From the NCBI RefSeq assembly GCF_030035675.1, contig NC_084482.1:231293943-231357942 (forward strand): a stretch of 64,000 bases of DNA. Reading direction: 5' to 3'. The stretch comes from Rhineura floridana. Its lineage: Eukaryota > Chordata > Lepidosauria > Squamata > Rhineuridae. Both the position numbers and the translations under genes were made by a program. Below, piece after piece: positions 23,009-33,566 of the stretch (its first letter is position 1; the number at the start of each line of letters is the position of its first letter). Below the pieces are notes generated by a model that had not been told where the DNA came from, did no database searches, and saw only the letters and a program-made list of their open reading frames with translations.

Positions 23009-23095
23009 TTTTGTACCTTGAGCTTTTGCAGCTGCCGCCCCCCAAAGGAAAGCCAAGGCCGCCGGCCCCCACCAGCCGCACCGTCGGGGACCCAT
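18475..23095 (-). CDS. DMA: MHC class II DM alpha chain
   Basis: Alpha subunit that pairs with DMB in the endosomal class II peptide editor. Exons (- strand): 23095-23017 signal peptide (26 residues, MGPRRCGWWGPAALAF onward); 20659-20393 alpha1; 19312-19031 alpha2; 18932-18804 membrane anchor; 18479-18475 final codon and stop. All introns have GT/AG ends and phase 1. Alpha1 (27-115) has Cys39 and Cys94, a DM-specific pair, with sites NRT80 and NFS103. Alpha2 (116-209) is an Ig C1 domain with Cys138-Cys194 and site NLT149. The membrane exon reads LLENILCGVAFGLGILF, close to mammalian DMA. The product is 253 residues; human DMA is 261. The five-base last exon, after a strong pyrimidine tract, is the least certain part. 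Intron 3 contains a solo LTR and intron 1 L2 and SINE repeats. Confidence 0.9.
19557..19957 (+). mobile_element. Solo LTR (TGTTGGAAG family) in DMA intron
   Basis: Starts TGTTGGAAGTGGGGCAAGAG, carries AATAAA near 19797 and ends in ACAACA. It splits an older interspersed repeat: the piece ending near 19,550 resumes at 19,958 with ctctgccccctcctgcgg. Target duplications are no longer clear. It lies between DMA alpha1 and alpha2, opposite to the gene. Related LTRs occur at 11.3, 33.6 and 42.3 kb. Fossil, family name unknown. Confidence 0.65.
20850..21590 (+). mobile_element. L2-group LINE 3' part with nested repeat
   Basis: The + strand resembles the carboxyl end of L2-type ORF2 (aagccttatacggctcagga, ctcagtggtggccccatgca). 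It ends with an L2-like 3' terminus near 21,590. A second repeat of opposite orientation (21,029-21,290), an L2-type 3' UTR with tatatcccgcccttcctctc, interrupts it. In DMA intron 1. Confidence 0.55.
21690..21845 (-). repeat. tRNA-derived SINE
   Basis: On the - strand: gctcagaaggagagcatctg, gcatgcagaaggtcccca, B-box-like cttcaatcccc. In DMA intron 1. Confidence 0.55.
22933..23007. repeat. (CT)n/(CA)n compound microsatellite beside DMA exon 1
   Basis: A (TC) run at 22,933-22,959 passes into (AC) units up to 23,007. On the DMA strand it is a (TG) run starting nine bases after the exon 1 donor site, inside the first bases of intron 1. Confidence 0.9.
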
Positions 23096-23215
23096 GCTCT
23101 GCCTGCCTGCCTGCCTGCCCGCCTGCCCCAAGGCAACTCCGGAGCGTCAGCAGAGACCTCTCCCGGCGCCCCCGGCGGGTTTTTTTGTGGGGGGGGGGCT
23201 GCTTCTTCCAGCCAG

Positions 23216-23258
23216 CCAATGGGGCTCCGTTGCGCTCCCGTGTCACTAGTTGCCAAGG
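23216..23258 (-). promoter_or_regulatory. Class II SXY (X1-X2-Y) module of DMA
   Basis: On the - strand X1 CCTTGGCAACTAG (consensus CCTAGCAACAGATG) is joined to X2 TGACAC. After 19 bases comes Y box ATTGG at 23216-23220. The start codon is about 120 bases downstream, the normal class II distance. The spacing equals that of DMB. The upstream S box is not obvious. Confidence 0.75.
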
Positions 23259-23369
23259 AGAGGCAGTTGGGTTTCGGCTCTGGAGCGGAGATGGGCGATA
23301 TAGGCAAGGACGGAGGAGAAGCCGCCGCGCCTGCAAGCTGCCGGGGGGGGGGGGTCACCTGGGGGGCAG

Positions 23370-26090
23370 TGTGATGTATATATGGAAGGAACTCTGGGAG
23401 AGTACAAAACTTCTGTAGTAGATTTTGTATTGGAATTCCGCAATAAATTAACATCAATGATGGAGGTGGTGGAAAAGAATTTGAGTCATGCACAGGAGAA
23501 GCAAAGTTACTGGTATGACAGAACAGCCAGAGAACGTGTGTATGATGTGGGAGATATGGTTATGGCGTTCATACCCAGGAAACATGACAAATTACAGGCT
23601 AACTGGGAAGGACCATATACCATCAGAGAAAGGCTTGACACAGTGACATATGTAAGCACCACAGACCAATTAAACAAAAGCAAAGTGGTTCATGTAAATA
23701 TGTTAAAGCCTTACCATACCAGGGATGCACAGGTGTTGCAAGTTACCTTATTCCCTGAGGGAAGTGGGTCTGAACTTCCAGATTTGGTACAGGAAAGCAA
23801 AGACAAAGGAGGGGTAGATCAAGTGGAATGGTCAGAGGAGGTGAAGGAGGAAGTAAAAGAAGAGATTCTGAGAGTTTTGAAAACCTATAGGAATCTCTTT
23901 AGCAACAAACCTGGCCGAACCAGTATAGTTATACATTCCATTGATACTGGAGATCATGCCCCAATCAGATCTGTTCCGTACCGTGTGAATGGGAAAGTTT
24001 TGAATGAGATCAAAAAGGAGGTGGAAGATATGCTGGAATTAGGAGTGATCAGGGAATCCATCAGTCCCTGGGCCTCAAGTATTGTCCTGGTTCCGAAAAA
24101 AGATGGAACGACCAGGTTTTGCATTGATTATCGGCTAATCAATAAAATTACTGTCCCAGATGCGTATCCTATGCCTAGGGTAGACGCAATGTTAGAGTTA
24201 TTGGGGGCAGCAACCATTATCTCTACACTAGATCTCTGTAAAGGATTTTGGCAAATGGAACTAGACGAGCAATCCAGAGCCAAAACTGCCTTCAGTACAC
24301 CAGATGGGTTATATGAGTTTGTGACCTTACCCATGGGACTAAGGAACTCACCAAGTTCATTTCAGAGGCTAATCAATACTGTGTTGCGAGGCATGTCAGA
24401 TTTTGCAGTGGCCTATATCGATGACGTGGCCATTCTTAGCAAGTCGGTGCCTGAGCATGTCCAACACCTGACAACAGTATTGGAGGCCTTAAGAAAAGCA
24501 GGCCTCACAATAAAAGCTAAGAAATGCCAGTTTGGACTAAAGGAAGTAATCTATTTAGGACATAAGGTGGGGAGTGGGAAAATCACCCCCTTATGGAGCA
24601 AGGTGGAGGCAATACAAGCGTGGCCGATCCCCTTAACCAAAAAACAAGTAAGGGCATTTCTGGGTGTGGCTGGATTTTATAGGAAGTTTGTGAGAAATTT
24701 TGGGGAAATAGCAACCCCCTTGCATGAATTAACAAAGAAGAAGTGTTCTGAGCGTGTGGTATGGACGGATGAATGTCAGAAGGCTTTTGATCTACTGAAG
24801 CAAGCCTTGTGCCAAGGACCCATATTAATAGCACCAGACTATGAGAAACCATTCATCGTGGCTACAGATGCGTCGGACCTCGCGCTGGGAGTCGTCTTGC
24901 TACAGGAGAGAGAAGGCACCAGACATCCAGTGGCGTACCTGAGTCGCAAGCTGATGCCGAGGGAGAAAAACTATTCGTCGGTCCAAAAGGAGTGCCTAGC
25001 GGTCGTGTGGGGACTGAACAAGTTGCGCCCATACGTGTGGGGATGAAGATTCACAGTGACTACGGATCATCGGGCCTTGTTATGGTTGCAGACTATGAAA
25101 AACCATAACACTATGCTGCAGAGGTGGTCCTGGGCCCTACAGGACTATCAAGTGGACTTCCAGTTCATCAAAGGCAAGGACAATGTACTGGCCGATGGAC
25201 TTTCCAGGCAAGTGGCTGGGACTGCAGTGACGTGACCAGACAGAGGAACAAAGAAAGACATTTTCCCCATAGAGACTTTTATTTGTTAACGCGACGTATA
25301 AATCCTGGAACAGGAATAATACTCTGCTGTTGTTTAAGGGGGGGGGGAAATGTGATGTTCCTATATTAATGTATATATGGTAAGTGTTGTTGTTTTAGAA
25401 GATACATGGTAAGTGGAGTGAAAGAGGAGGGGGAGTGAATGGGCAGTAGAATGCGAGATGATTGGCTGAGTGTTTAAAATGGCTGAATGTATAAAAGGAA
25501 GAGTGAGAGTGGAATCTGGGGGGAGAAGAGAACTGAGTGGGTTGCTTGGTGGGGTTTAGAGAGTTGTTTGCCAGGAGAGAGTGGAGAAGGAGGGAGGTGG
25601 AGTTCAGATTAGTATTGAGTAAAACCATATGCTTATGTGCCTTAAGAAGAAATCTTGTTAATCTTGTTAGCTTTGTTATCTGTAATAAATACTTAATTTG
25701 GTTTACCAAAGGCCTGATCCTTGGCTGGGGTTTCACAGACCAGAAGGGAGGGTAAGGTAATGACCAAGGCTGAAGGGGAACTGTAACAAATGGTGGCAGC
25801 GGTGAAGAGAATAACAATACCAGTATTCAGAGTCTCTGGGAATACTAGTATTGGGACGTTACTGGTGGTTGCCTAGCAGGGGGATCTGTTGAGATCTGTG
25901 CTAGAGCGGGGAGAGAAACCATAAGAGAGAGCGGTCCGGACTGGTGGAGTCCCTGGTGGTGCCTAGAGACAGGCAGTAACCACGAGCAGGTAGGAACCTG
26001 ACAGGGAGAGCCAGGGAAGGACGCATCACAGGCAGCATCACAAGGGAGAGCGATGGAGCGGCTCCTGGCAACGGGCAAGTCTGACCTAAA
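23370..26090 (+). mobile_element. Gmr1-like Ty3/Gypsy retrotransposon fragment
   Basis: Broken, rearranged fossil with several breaks. Parts in order: integrase carboxyl region (about 23.38-23.75 kb), reverse transcriptase (about 23.97-24.55 kb, with the YIDDVAIL catalytic motif), RNase H (about 24.83-25.23 kb), a polypurine tract (25,337-25,350), an LTR (25,351-25,788), and leader-like sequence to about 26.09 kb. Integrase lies before reverse transcriptase, and the LTR follows RNase H directly, the order that defines Gmr1-like Gypsy elements. The right edge is approximate. It begins about 110 bases upstream of the DMA X box, opposite to DMA. A close relative lies inverted at 35.5-40.1 kb, so the source was active recently in evolutionary terms. 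Confidence 0.8.
25351..25788 (+). mobile_element. LTR of the Gmr1-like element
   Basis: A 438-base unit starting TGTGATGTTCC and ending CTGTAACA, directly after a G-rich polypurine tract. TATA-like tataaaagg near 25,490 and AATAAA near 25,685. The sequence just after it (tggtggcagcggtgaag) looks like a primer-binding/leader region, so element sequence lies on both sides. Fossil. Confidence 0.7.
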
Positions 26091-26654
26091 CAAAAAAGTT
26101 TTTAGCTGGCACCGAAAATATTTCAGGGAAGATGTCCTTCTATATTAACAATATATTAACATAAAAAAAATGTTGCTTCTGTATTTTAAATGCATACGCC
26201 AAGCTTTTCCGCCTTCGAAAATGAGGTGCTGGTACATTTTGAACTGCAGGAGCGCCTCGCAATGAGAGGCCTGCCCCATAGCCACCCTCCGCCCCCAGGA
26301 GCATCCAAAACTGCAGGCAGCAACACAGACACACCATCCCACACACACACAGAGGAGACCAGGCTGCACCCAGCAAAACCCTCCCAGCTGCAGAATTCCC
26401 TGGGTCTAATCTGACTGCAAAGGTTCCCGTTTGTTTGTTTATTTATATCCCACTTTTCAGCTCAAGTCCTCAAAGCAGCAAACAACCTTTCCAAAACACA
26501 CCAGACACCAAGAACTACAAATCAGAGCAAACCAGGCGGCCTCACTGGAGGAGAAGGGCTGGCCTCAGATGTTCCTTCCTTCCCTATAAGTTGGCTCTGT
26601 GGGGCTTGGGGGAGAACACAGCCTGAATGGAGCAGGCCAAGACCTTGTCTTTGC

Positions 26655-27035
26655 CTTCCACAGCCCAGTGGTTAGAGCCCCTGCCTTGCGTACAGAAGTC
26701 CCAGAAGGCTGGACTTGATGGCCTTACGGGCCCCTTCCAACTGTACTGTTCTGTGATCCTGTGAACTGGGGCCCTTGTGCAGAATGGCATCCGGAGTGTA
26801 GGTCAGGCAGAGCCAGAGGGACTGAGATCTTACTTTAGGGGAAGGACCTCAGTCCAGAGGTAGGAGAGCATTTGCTGTCCATGCAGAAGGCCCACCTTCA
26901 GTCCCACTGGCATCTCCGGGTAGGGCTGAGCAGGTCCCCTGGCCTGAAACCCTGGAAAGCTGCTGCCAGTCAGTGCAGACAATACTGAGCTCAATGGACC
27001 AAAGGTCTGATTCGGTATAAGGTGCTTCCTGTGTT
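26655..27035 (+). repeat. Two SINE-type repeats
   Basis: At 26,655-26,762 a tRNA-like head (cccagtggttagagcccctg) passes into a CR1-like tail (gatggccttacgggcccctt). At 26,845-27,035 is a nearly complete tRNA-derived SINE: gaggtaggagagcatttgct, ggcatctccgggtaggg, cagtcagtgcagacaatact, ctgattcggtataaggtgct. Confidence 0.6.
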
Positions 27036-27334
27036 TTCTCAATCGGATTTTAATGTCTTTAACTGAATGTCTGCCCAGCTCCAGTTGATTCAGACTGCTG
27101 CTTTTGGCTTCATCATTGCACGATGTTAAGGTGTGGTGTGTTTTTTAATGGACATCTCTATACACCCTCCTGATTTTTGTATTTTTTATTTTGTGGAGGT
27201 GTGAGAGGAAGAGAAAGGAGCAAATAATTTGCTGCCTGCAGAGACTCACATGCAAATTTATGCCAATGAGTCGGATGTGATACTAAATGACAACAAGCTT
27301 TAGGATTACATCTTTTAAATAACTTGCTCTAACT

Positions 27335-27439
27335 CAGCCTTTGCCAACCTTGCACCCTCCCATTGTGGCACTTGCAACTCTGAGGATGATAGGAGCTCTA
27401 GTCCAAAGCATCCAAAGGGCTCCAGGTTGGCAAAGGCTG
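27335..27439. mobile_element. hAT-like MITE
   Basis: A 105-base palindromic element with terminal inverted repeats cagcctttgccaacct / aggttggcaaaggctg. It is flanked by 8-base direct repeats matching at six of eight positions (ctctaact at 27327-27334, ctctagtc at 27440-27447). An eight-base duplication is the hAT signature. No coding capacity. Confidence 0.65.
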
Positions 27440-27782
27440 CTCTAGTCTTTCAGCTTCAGACAAGCTGCCCTGCGAAGCTGCAAAAACGGCTCTCCTGGAA
27501 GACGATGAGGGCTATCCATTGTACGGGAGGCTCCTGTGCCTTTCAGCACCTACAGGATAGGCAGAAATCACACTGGTGGAGCCTTTTCTCTGTTTGGAGA
27601 AGGACTAATGAAGAAGTCACACCTGGTGAATTTAAGAAGAGCCCTACAAGGTCAGTCCAAGAGGCCTGCCCCCCACCCCCCACCCCCACACCATGTGGAA
27701 CTCCCTGCCAAACACAGGTAGCTTGTCTTCTTCTTTGCTGATATCCCCTCATCCACCTTCTCTTTTCCAGCTTGTTTTGTTG

Positions 27783-28376
27783 TTGTTGTTATGTGCCTTC
27801 AAGTCGATTATGACTTTTGGCGACCCTTTGAATCAGCAACCTCCAATAGCATCTGTCATGAACCACCCTGTTCAGATCTTGTAAGTTCAGGTCTGTGGCT
27901 TCCTTTATGGAATCAATCCATCTCTTGTTTGGCCTTCCGCTTTTTCTACTCCCTTCTGTTTTTCCCAGCATTATTCTCTTTTCTAGTGAATCAAGTCTTC
28001 CCACTATGTGTCCAAAGTTTGATAACCTCAGTTTCATCGTTTTAGCTTCTAGTGACAGTTCTGGTTTAATTTGTTCTAACACCCAATTATTGGGTTTTTA
28101 TGCGGTTCATGGTATGCGTAAAGCTCTCCTCCAACACCACATTTCTAGTGAGTTGATTTTTCTGTTATCTGCTTTTTTCACTGTCCAACTTTCACATCCA
28201 TACATAGAGATCGGGAATACCATGGTGGGAATGATCCTGACTTTAGTGTTCAGTGATGCATCTTTGCATTTGAGGACCTTTTCTAGTTCTCTCACAGCTA
28301 CCCTCCCCAGTCCTAGCCTTCTTCTGATTTTTTGACTATTGTCTCCATTTTGGTTAATGACTGTGCCGAGGTAAAG
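27783..28376 (-). mobile_element. BovB/RTE LINE, 3' part
   Basis: The - strand encodes RTE reverse-transcriptase carboxyl motifs: YGCESWTVKKAD, VLEQIKPELSLEAKTMK, GRPNKRWIDSIKEATDL. The 3' end includes gacttgaaggcacataac, the tail shared with the SINEs here. 5' truncated. Confidence 0.8.
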
Positions 28377-28399
28377 ACATCTTTTTTTAAAAAAAAAAA

Positions 28400-29005
28400 G
28401 GTTAAAAAACATATTGTTTAAAAGAGAAAAAGGTTTAAAAACATATTAAAAAGCAATTCCAACACAGACGCAGACTGGGATAAGGTCTCAATTTAAAAGG
28501 GTTATTGAAAGATGAAGGTCTTCAATAGGCGCCGAAAAGATAACAGAGATGGTGCCTGTCTAATATTTAAGGGTAGGGAGTTCCACAGGGCAGGTGCTGC
28601 CACACTAAAGGTCCATTTCCTATATTGTGCAGAACAAACCTCCTGATAAGATGGTATCTGCAGGAGGCCCTCACCTGCAGAGTGCAGTGATCGACTGGGT
28701 ATATAAGAGATAAGACGGTCTTTCAGGTATCCTGGTCCCGAGCTGTATAAGGCTTTGTACACCAAAACTAGAACCTTGAACTTGGCCCAATAGCAAATGG
28801 GCAGCCAGTGCAGTTCTTTCAGCAGCGGAGTTACATGTTGGCGATACCCTGCCCCAGTGAGCAGTCTCACCTCCGCATTTTGCACCAGCTGCAGCTTCCA
28901 AACCAACCTCAAGGGCAGCCCCACATAGAGCACATTACAGTAATCCAGCCTGGAGGTTACCAGTGCATGGACAACAGTGGTCAGGCTATCCCGCTCCAGG
29001 AATGG
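28400..29005 (-). mobile_element. L2-group LINE, 3' part
   Basis: The - strand open frame (about 28.50-28.97 kb) encodes the end of an L2-type ORF2: LVTSRLDYCNVLYVGLPL, KLQLVQNAEVRLLTG, LHWLPICYWAKFKVLV, and a closing LLSFRRLLKTFIFQ. A 3' UTR follows toward 28.4 kb. 5' truncated. Similar 3' sequence recurs at 21.0 and 32.1 kb. Confidence 0.75.
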
Positions 29006-29817
29006 CGTATGCGTACCCTGGACTTCAGGAAAGCCAATTTTAATAAACTCAGAACAATCGTCAGTAAGGTTCTGTGGCAAAGGGCCCTAAAGAGAAAAGG
29101 AGTCGAAGATGGGTGGGAGTTTCTAAAAGACGAAATTCTAAAGGCACAATGGCAAACAATTCCGTCAAAGAAAAAAGGGAGAAGACAGCAGAAGAAGCCA
29201 ATGTGGCTTCACAAAAAGCTTAGCTGCTTAGAGATGACCTGAAAACAAAAAAGGACACATACAGGAAGTGGAAAGAAGGCCAAACTACAAGGGAAGAGTA
29301 CAGGCAGGTAGCACAGAATTGCAGGGATGCTGTCGGGAAGGCTAAAGCTAAGAATGAGCTGAGGTTAGTGAGAGATGCCAAAAGCCAAAAAGGCTTTCTT
29401 CAGGTACGTCCATAGTAAAAGACAGAGAGAAGAAATGGTGGCACAGCTACTCAATGGGAATGGCAAAATGATAACAGATGACAAAGAAAAGGCAGAAGTG
29501 CTCAATTCCTACTTTGGCTCAGTCTTCTCCCCCAAAAAAGGGTCTGTGACCCTCCCGGGAAACATGAAGTAGAAGGGGCAGGATTGGAGCTTGAGATTGA
29601 TAGACAAATGGTCAAGGAATACCTAATCACTTTGAACGAGTTCAAATCTCCAGGGCCTGATAAACTGCATCCTAGAGTATTGAAGGAACTGGCTGAAGGA
29701 CTCTAGGAAACACTGTCTACTCTCTTTGCGAAATCATGGAGGACTGCTGAAGTGCCAGATGACTGAGGGGAGACATGCTAACACTCTTCAAGTACTCGAA
29801 AGTTTGTCACACATAGG

Positions 29818-31686
29818 GACTTCCCAGGAGGATTCCTACGCCTGTGCAGCCTCTGAGACGAGTTCCGTCTTGGATGAAACTTATCCAGTTTAAATTCAGT
29901 CAGAAGGCTCTTTTCTGACTGGGAATAATTTCTTCCGGTTAAAGAAGAAACGTGAGATTTCCCACATAGCTTTGTTTTGATTGTTGGAGTCTGGAATTCG
30001 TCAGAATTGTCTGTCTTCCAGCAGCTCAGACAGAGCGGGGATTTTTATGCTAGCTCAGCTGGATAAGTGACCCGTTTTTTTTTATACGGATTAACAGGCA
30101 AACATCCTCCTGTCTACATTCATCATTTTCTTATCTATACAGCTAAAGAGATTTGTCAAAGTAACAGCAATTGAGATAACCTAGGTGAGGTAAGACTTTC
30201 CTTTTTTTATTCACGGAACTAAGGGGGAAGAAAATATAAATAGCTTATCTTTTTTTTTATTGCAAAAAGCTGACATGGAAAATAGCATTTTAAAGATTAC
30301 AACGGACGAGAGATTTCTGATTGGAAGAGATAAGAAATCTTTTTGATGTATGGCTGGGACTATTTTTCCTGATCTACTTTTTTTTTGACGAATCTGCTCA
30401 TTCTCTCTGCTACTAGCTATTTCAACGCTGTGAACTAAAGCCGTTCTTACACTTCCGGGCATATAAGAGATAAGGGCTGTCTAGCGTGTGACGTTAGTTT
30501 GTTGGAAAGATTAACTCCTTTGTAACTGGTTAAAGAAATAAGCTGCTCTTTGTTTGGGACATTGAAAATTGAAGGAGTTTTGTTCCTTTGGCTTTAAGAA
30601 TGACAATTAAGAAGATCATGAATGTACAAGAAGGGACTTTATCTCTAGACATGTTTCAGAAAATAATGAATGGGATTAACTCAATAAAACAAGAACTGAG
30701 AAATAATAGACAAGCGTGGAGAATTGAATTTCACGAAATGAGACAGGAGCTGAAAGAAACTCAGGATTCTATGAGAAAGGAGAATAAAGATAGATCTGGA
30801 AAACAAAAAAAGGATGAAAGAGAAATTAAAGGCAAGGTTCAAACTATGGAGATTGGCTTAATTATGGACATGAAAAAAGATTTGGATTTCCTGGCTGTGA
30901 TGGATCCTGGAGTCAAATATTACAGTTTGGAATTCAGCGCTGTCCCTGAAGGAATTGAAGAGATTGGAGATAAAGATATTATCGGTTCAAAAAAATTATT
31001 GGACTGGAAGGATTTGATGGAACTTGAAATGGAGAAAGTTAACAGAATTAATCCCTGTTTTGTGTCAATGGAAAAACCTTCAAGAGATGTACTAGTGTAT
31101 CATGTGGAAAAGAGGAACAGAGATGCGGCTTTGCAACAATACTTCAGTGATACGTTTGGATTTGATGGCAAAAAAATATCTGATGGAGGAAATTCCTATC
31201 AGACTTTTATTATATGACTATGACAGCAAGATTATTGGGTGCGTAAAGATGGAAGATGGAAGATGGACCCAATATGGATAATGACAGAAGAGCGATTTAA
31301 AATTACTAGACTTAGTAGATTTGATGAGTTGGATTAATTGGCATGTTTATTTAGAAAAAAAAATTGATTGACATATATCTCAAGGATTGGAAACTTCTCT
31401 TTGACTTTTTGTGGAAGATTAAAATGATATGATGTTAATGAGATTTGAAACCAACTAAGATAACCGTTGGAGGAAGGTGATTTTATAATCTATTAAGAGA
31501 TAGGTTTGTTATATATTATAGATTTATAGCTGAACTATGACAAATCGGAAGTCAATATTCTTTCTTTTTTATATATATATATATATATTTTCTTTTTGTA
31601 TTGTACTAGTTATTGATTTGTGTTGTTTTCTTTTTGTATTGTTTTGGTTTTGAAAATTGGAATAAAAATTAATTGAAAAAAAAAAA
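29818..31686 (+). mobile_element. ORF1-only L1-derived element (HAL1-like), copy A
   Basis: A 1,869-base insertion flanked by perfect 20-base direct repeats (29798-29817 and 31687-31706, beginning gaaagtttg), ending in AATAAA plus an A-run, as in target-primed reverse transcription. It starts GACTTCC like copy B, so the 5' end is probably natural. It contains about 780 bases of 5' leader, one open frame resembling L1 ORF1, and a 3' part in which a short stretch reads LIDIYLKDWKLLFDFLW, reminiscent of the end of an L1 ORF2. No endonuclease or reverse transcriptase is present. This resembles the mammalian HAL1 design; assignment to L1 is by pattern only. Confidence 0.7.
30600..31217 (+). CDS. 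L1 ORF1-like protein, element copy A
   Basis: A 205-residue frame starting MTIKKIMN. The first 85 residues are rich in Lys, Glu and Gln and look coiled-coil forming (FQKIMNGINSIKQELRN, EMRQELKETQDSMRKEN). Residues about 105-190 resemble the L1 ORF1 RNA-recognition region (YYSLEFSAVPEGIEEIG, SRDVLVYHVEKRNRDAALQQ, FGFDGKKI). The carboxyl end is shifted: the next frame continues as EEIPIRLLLYDYDSKIIG, matching copy B, so a frameshift lies near 31.18 kb. An RNA-binding particle protein is the family role; activity here is not implied. Confidence 0.6.
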   Translation: MTIKKIMNVQEGTLSLDMFQKIMNGINSIKQELRNNRQAWRIEFHEMRQELKETQDSMRKENKDRSGKQKKDEREIKGKVQTMEIGLIMDMKKDLDFLAVMDPGVKYYSLEFSAVPEGIEEIGDKDIIGSKKLLDWKDLMELEMEKVNRINPCFVSMEKPSRDVLVYHVEKRNRDAALQQYFSDTFGFDGKKISDGGNSYQTFII

Positions 31687-32104
31687 GAAAGTTTGTCACA
31701 CATAGGAGGGCCGGGATCTCTTCTCGATCGTCCCAGAGTGCAGGACATGGAATAATGGGCTCAAGTTGCAGGAAGCCAGATTTCGACTGGACATCAGGAA
31801 AAACCTCCTAACTGCTGGAGTGGTATGATGACCATGGAACCAATGACCTAGGGAGGTGGTAGGTGGTGGGCTCTCCAACACTGGAGGCCTTCAAGAGGCA
31901 GCTGTACAGCCACCTGTTGGGTATGCTTTAAGCAGGATTCCTTCATTGAGCAGGGGGTTGGACTTGATGGCCTTACAGGCCCCTTCCAACTCTATAATCC
32001 TGTGATTCTATTATGATGAACAAGAAATCCCCCAGCAGGACATGAAGGCCAAAGAGGGGAAAAACCCTCCCTGCTGTTGCTTCTCAGCAAGCGATATTTA
32101 TTAA

Positions 32105-32545
32105 TTATTTTATTTACTTATTTATTAAATTTATATCCCGCCCTTCCTCCCAGAAGGAGTCCAGAGCAGCAAACAAAACACTAAAAACACTCTAGAATAT
32201 CTTAAAAACAAAAGACTTTAAAACATAATGAAACAAAACATCTTTAAAAACATATTAAAATAAATCACCTTTAAAAACATCTTAAAAAGCAATTCCAACA
32301 CAGACACAGACTAGGATAAGGCCTCAATTTAAAAGGCTTGTTGAAAGAGGAAGGTCTTCAATAGGTGATGAAGAAAAGATGAGATATTTAAGGGGAGGGA
32401 ATTCCACAGGGCAGGTGCCGCCACACTAAAGGTCCGTTTCCTATGTTGTGCGGAACAGACCTCCTGATAAGATGGTATCTGCAGGAGGCCCTCACCTGCA
32501 GAGCGCAGTGATCGACTGGGTATATAAGGGGTAAGACATCCTTAT
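32105..32545 (-). mobile_element. L2-group LINE 3' fragment
   Basis: Complement of an L2-type 3' region (tatatcccgcccttcctccc near its end; agcaattccaacacagacac inside). It repeats the text at 28.44-28.70 kb closely. Confidence 0.6.
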
Positions 32546-33234
32546 GAGGTATCAGAGGTATATTTGCAGGTATACTGCCTCTGATACTGGAGATTCTATC
32601 TTCAATCTGTCCTTGAATCTCCGCACATTATGAAAAACAGGGAAGCAAACAGAGAGGGTTTCCAGGACATCAGGTCTGGCTCTAGGAAGCTCTGATTCAT
32701 TTCAAACACACCCCTTTCTGTAGAAATGCACCACAGGGGGTGCAGGGGGCAGGGAGAGTTTCACTTTCACTTCCTTGTCCTCTTGGACAGTCCTCTTTTC
32801 TAAGCTGTGCGTTTGTGTTTGTATAAAAACTGCAATTAGCCATAAGCAGGAAGTGTATATTTGGGGAAATTCCAAGGCCATGTGGGCCGCAAACCTTCAA
32901 CTACTTTCTCCAGAGAAATCCCAAAGGGACCTTAATGGGATTAGTAGATGCAATGTAACTTCAAGTGGCAACCGGTAAAAATCATTTGTTGAATGGGGCC
33001 ACCACCTTGAGGCCCTAGGGGCCTTTAACAGCCAGAAATTCAATAGGTAAAACTTTCCCTCAACATGGATTTGGGACAACACCAAAGAAGTCCTTCATAT
33101 TTTTTATTGTTTAAATGAATGTCCATGTAAGTTGCATTGAGGGCTTTTAAAGGTTGCAAGTTCTTAAATAAGTTATGCTGCACCAGCAGATGTTTAAAAG
33201 GCACATAGTCATCCTGGTTGGAGGATGGAGCAAT

Positions 33235-33330
33235 TCTGGTAAATGTAGAGCGCCACTATCTATGCTGGCTGGAGCTGATGGGAGCTGTAGTCCGAAACAT
33301 CTGAGGAGGCACCAGGTTGGCCAAAGCTGG
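33235..33330. mobile_element. MITE-like repeat, eroded
   Basis: Has gctgatgggagctgtagtcc and aggcaccaggttggcc, the right half of the palindromic repeat seen at 41.2 kb. Edges uncertain. Confidence 0.4.
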
Positions 33331-33566
33331 TGTAAGGAATATAGGGAAGCATCCCCGCTTCTCTTAGGCGAGGGCTGCTGTGGGTAGCCAAGGATGTAAA
33401 ATGCCCCTCTCTGCCCAAGCCCTAGAGGCAAAATGGGTCAGATGGCTCAAAGGTCTATTAAGCAGAAGACAGGCACCTTACGCTGAACAGATGCACAAGA
33501 CAGCCATGATGGCAAAATAGCACCTCAGTGTTCAAGCGCAGTCTACCTCAGCAGTGGAGGGCTGCC

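Larger units (their letters stand above)
29010..32012 (+). mobile_element. CR1 LINE interrupted by an L1-like element
   Basis: The left part (29,010-29,797) encodes the region before and at the start of a CR1 reverse transcriptase (KAFFRYVHSKRQREEM, then TDDKEKAEVLNSYFGSVF, then SPGPDKLHPRVLKELA out of frame). The right part (31,707-32,012) is the CR1 3' end with gatttcgactggacatcagg and gatggccttacaggcccctt. The LINE has an internal deletion near 29.77 kb and is split by the insertion at 29,818-31,686. Frameshifts and stops make it non-functional. Confidence 0.75.

Noticed and set aside
22829-23131. CVCVCV-type peptides as a small secreted protein
   Set aside because: They are translations of the microsatellite next to DMA exon 1; only the part up to the donor at 23017 is coding.
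23382-25046. The long open frame of the Gypsy fragment as a domesticated host gene
   Set aside because: It is flanked by element parts (polypurine tract, LTR), has a near-identical relative nearby and is fragmentary; length alone reflects youth.
28502-28970. A protein-like - strand frame of about 190 codons
   Set aside because: Matches the end of an L2-type LINE ORF2, not a host gene.
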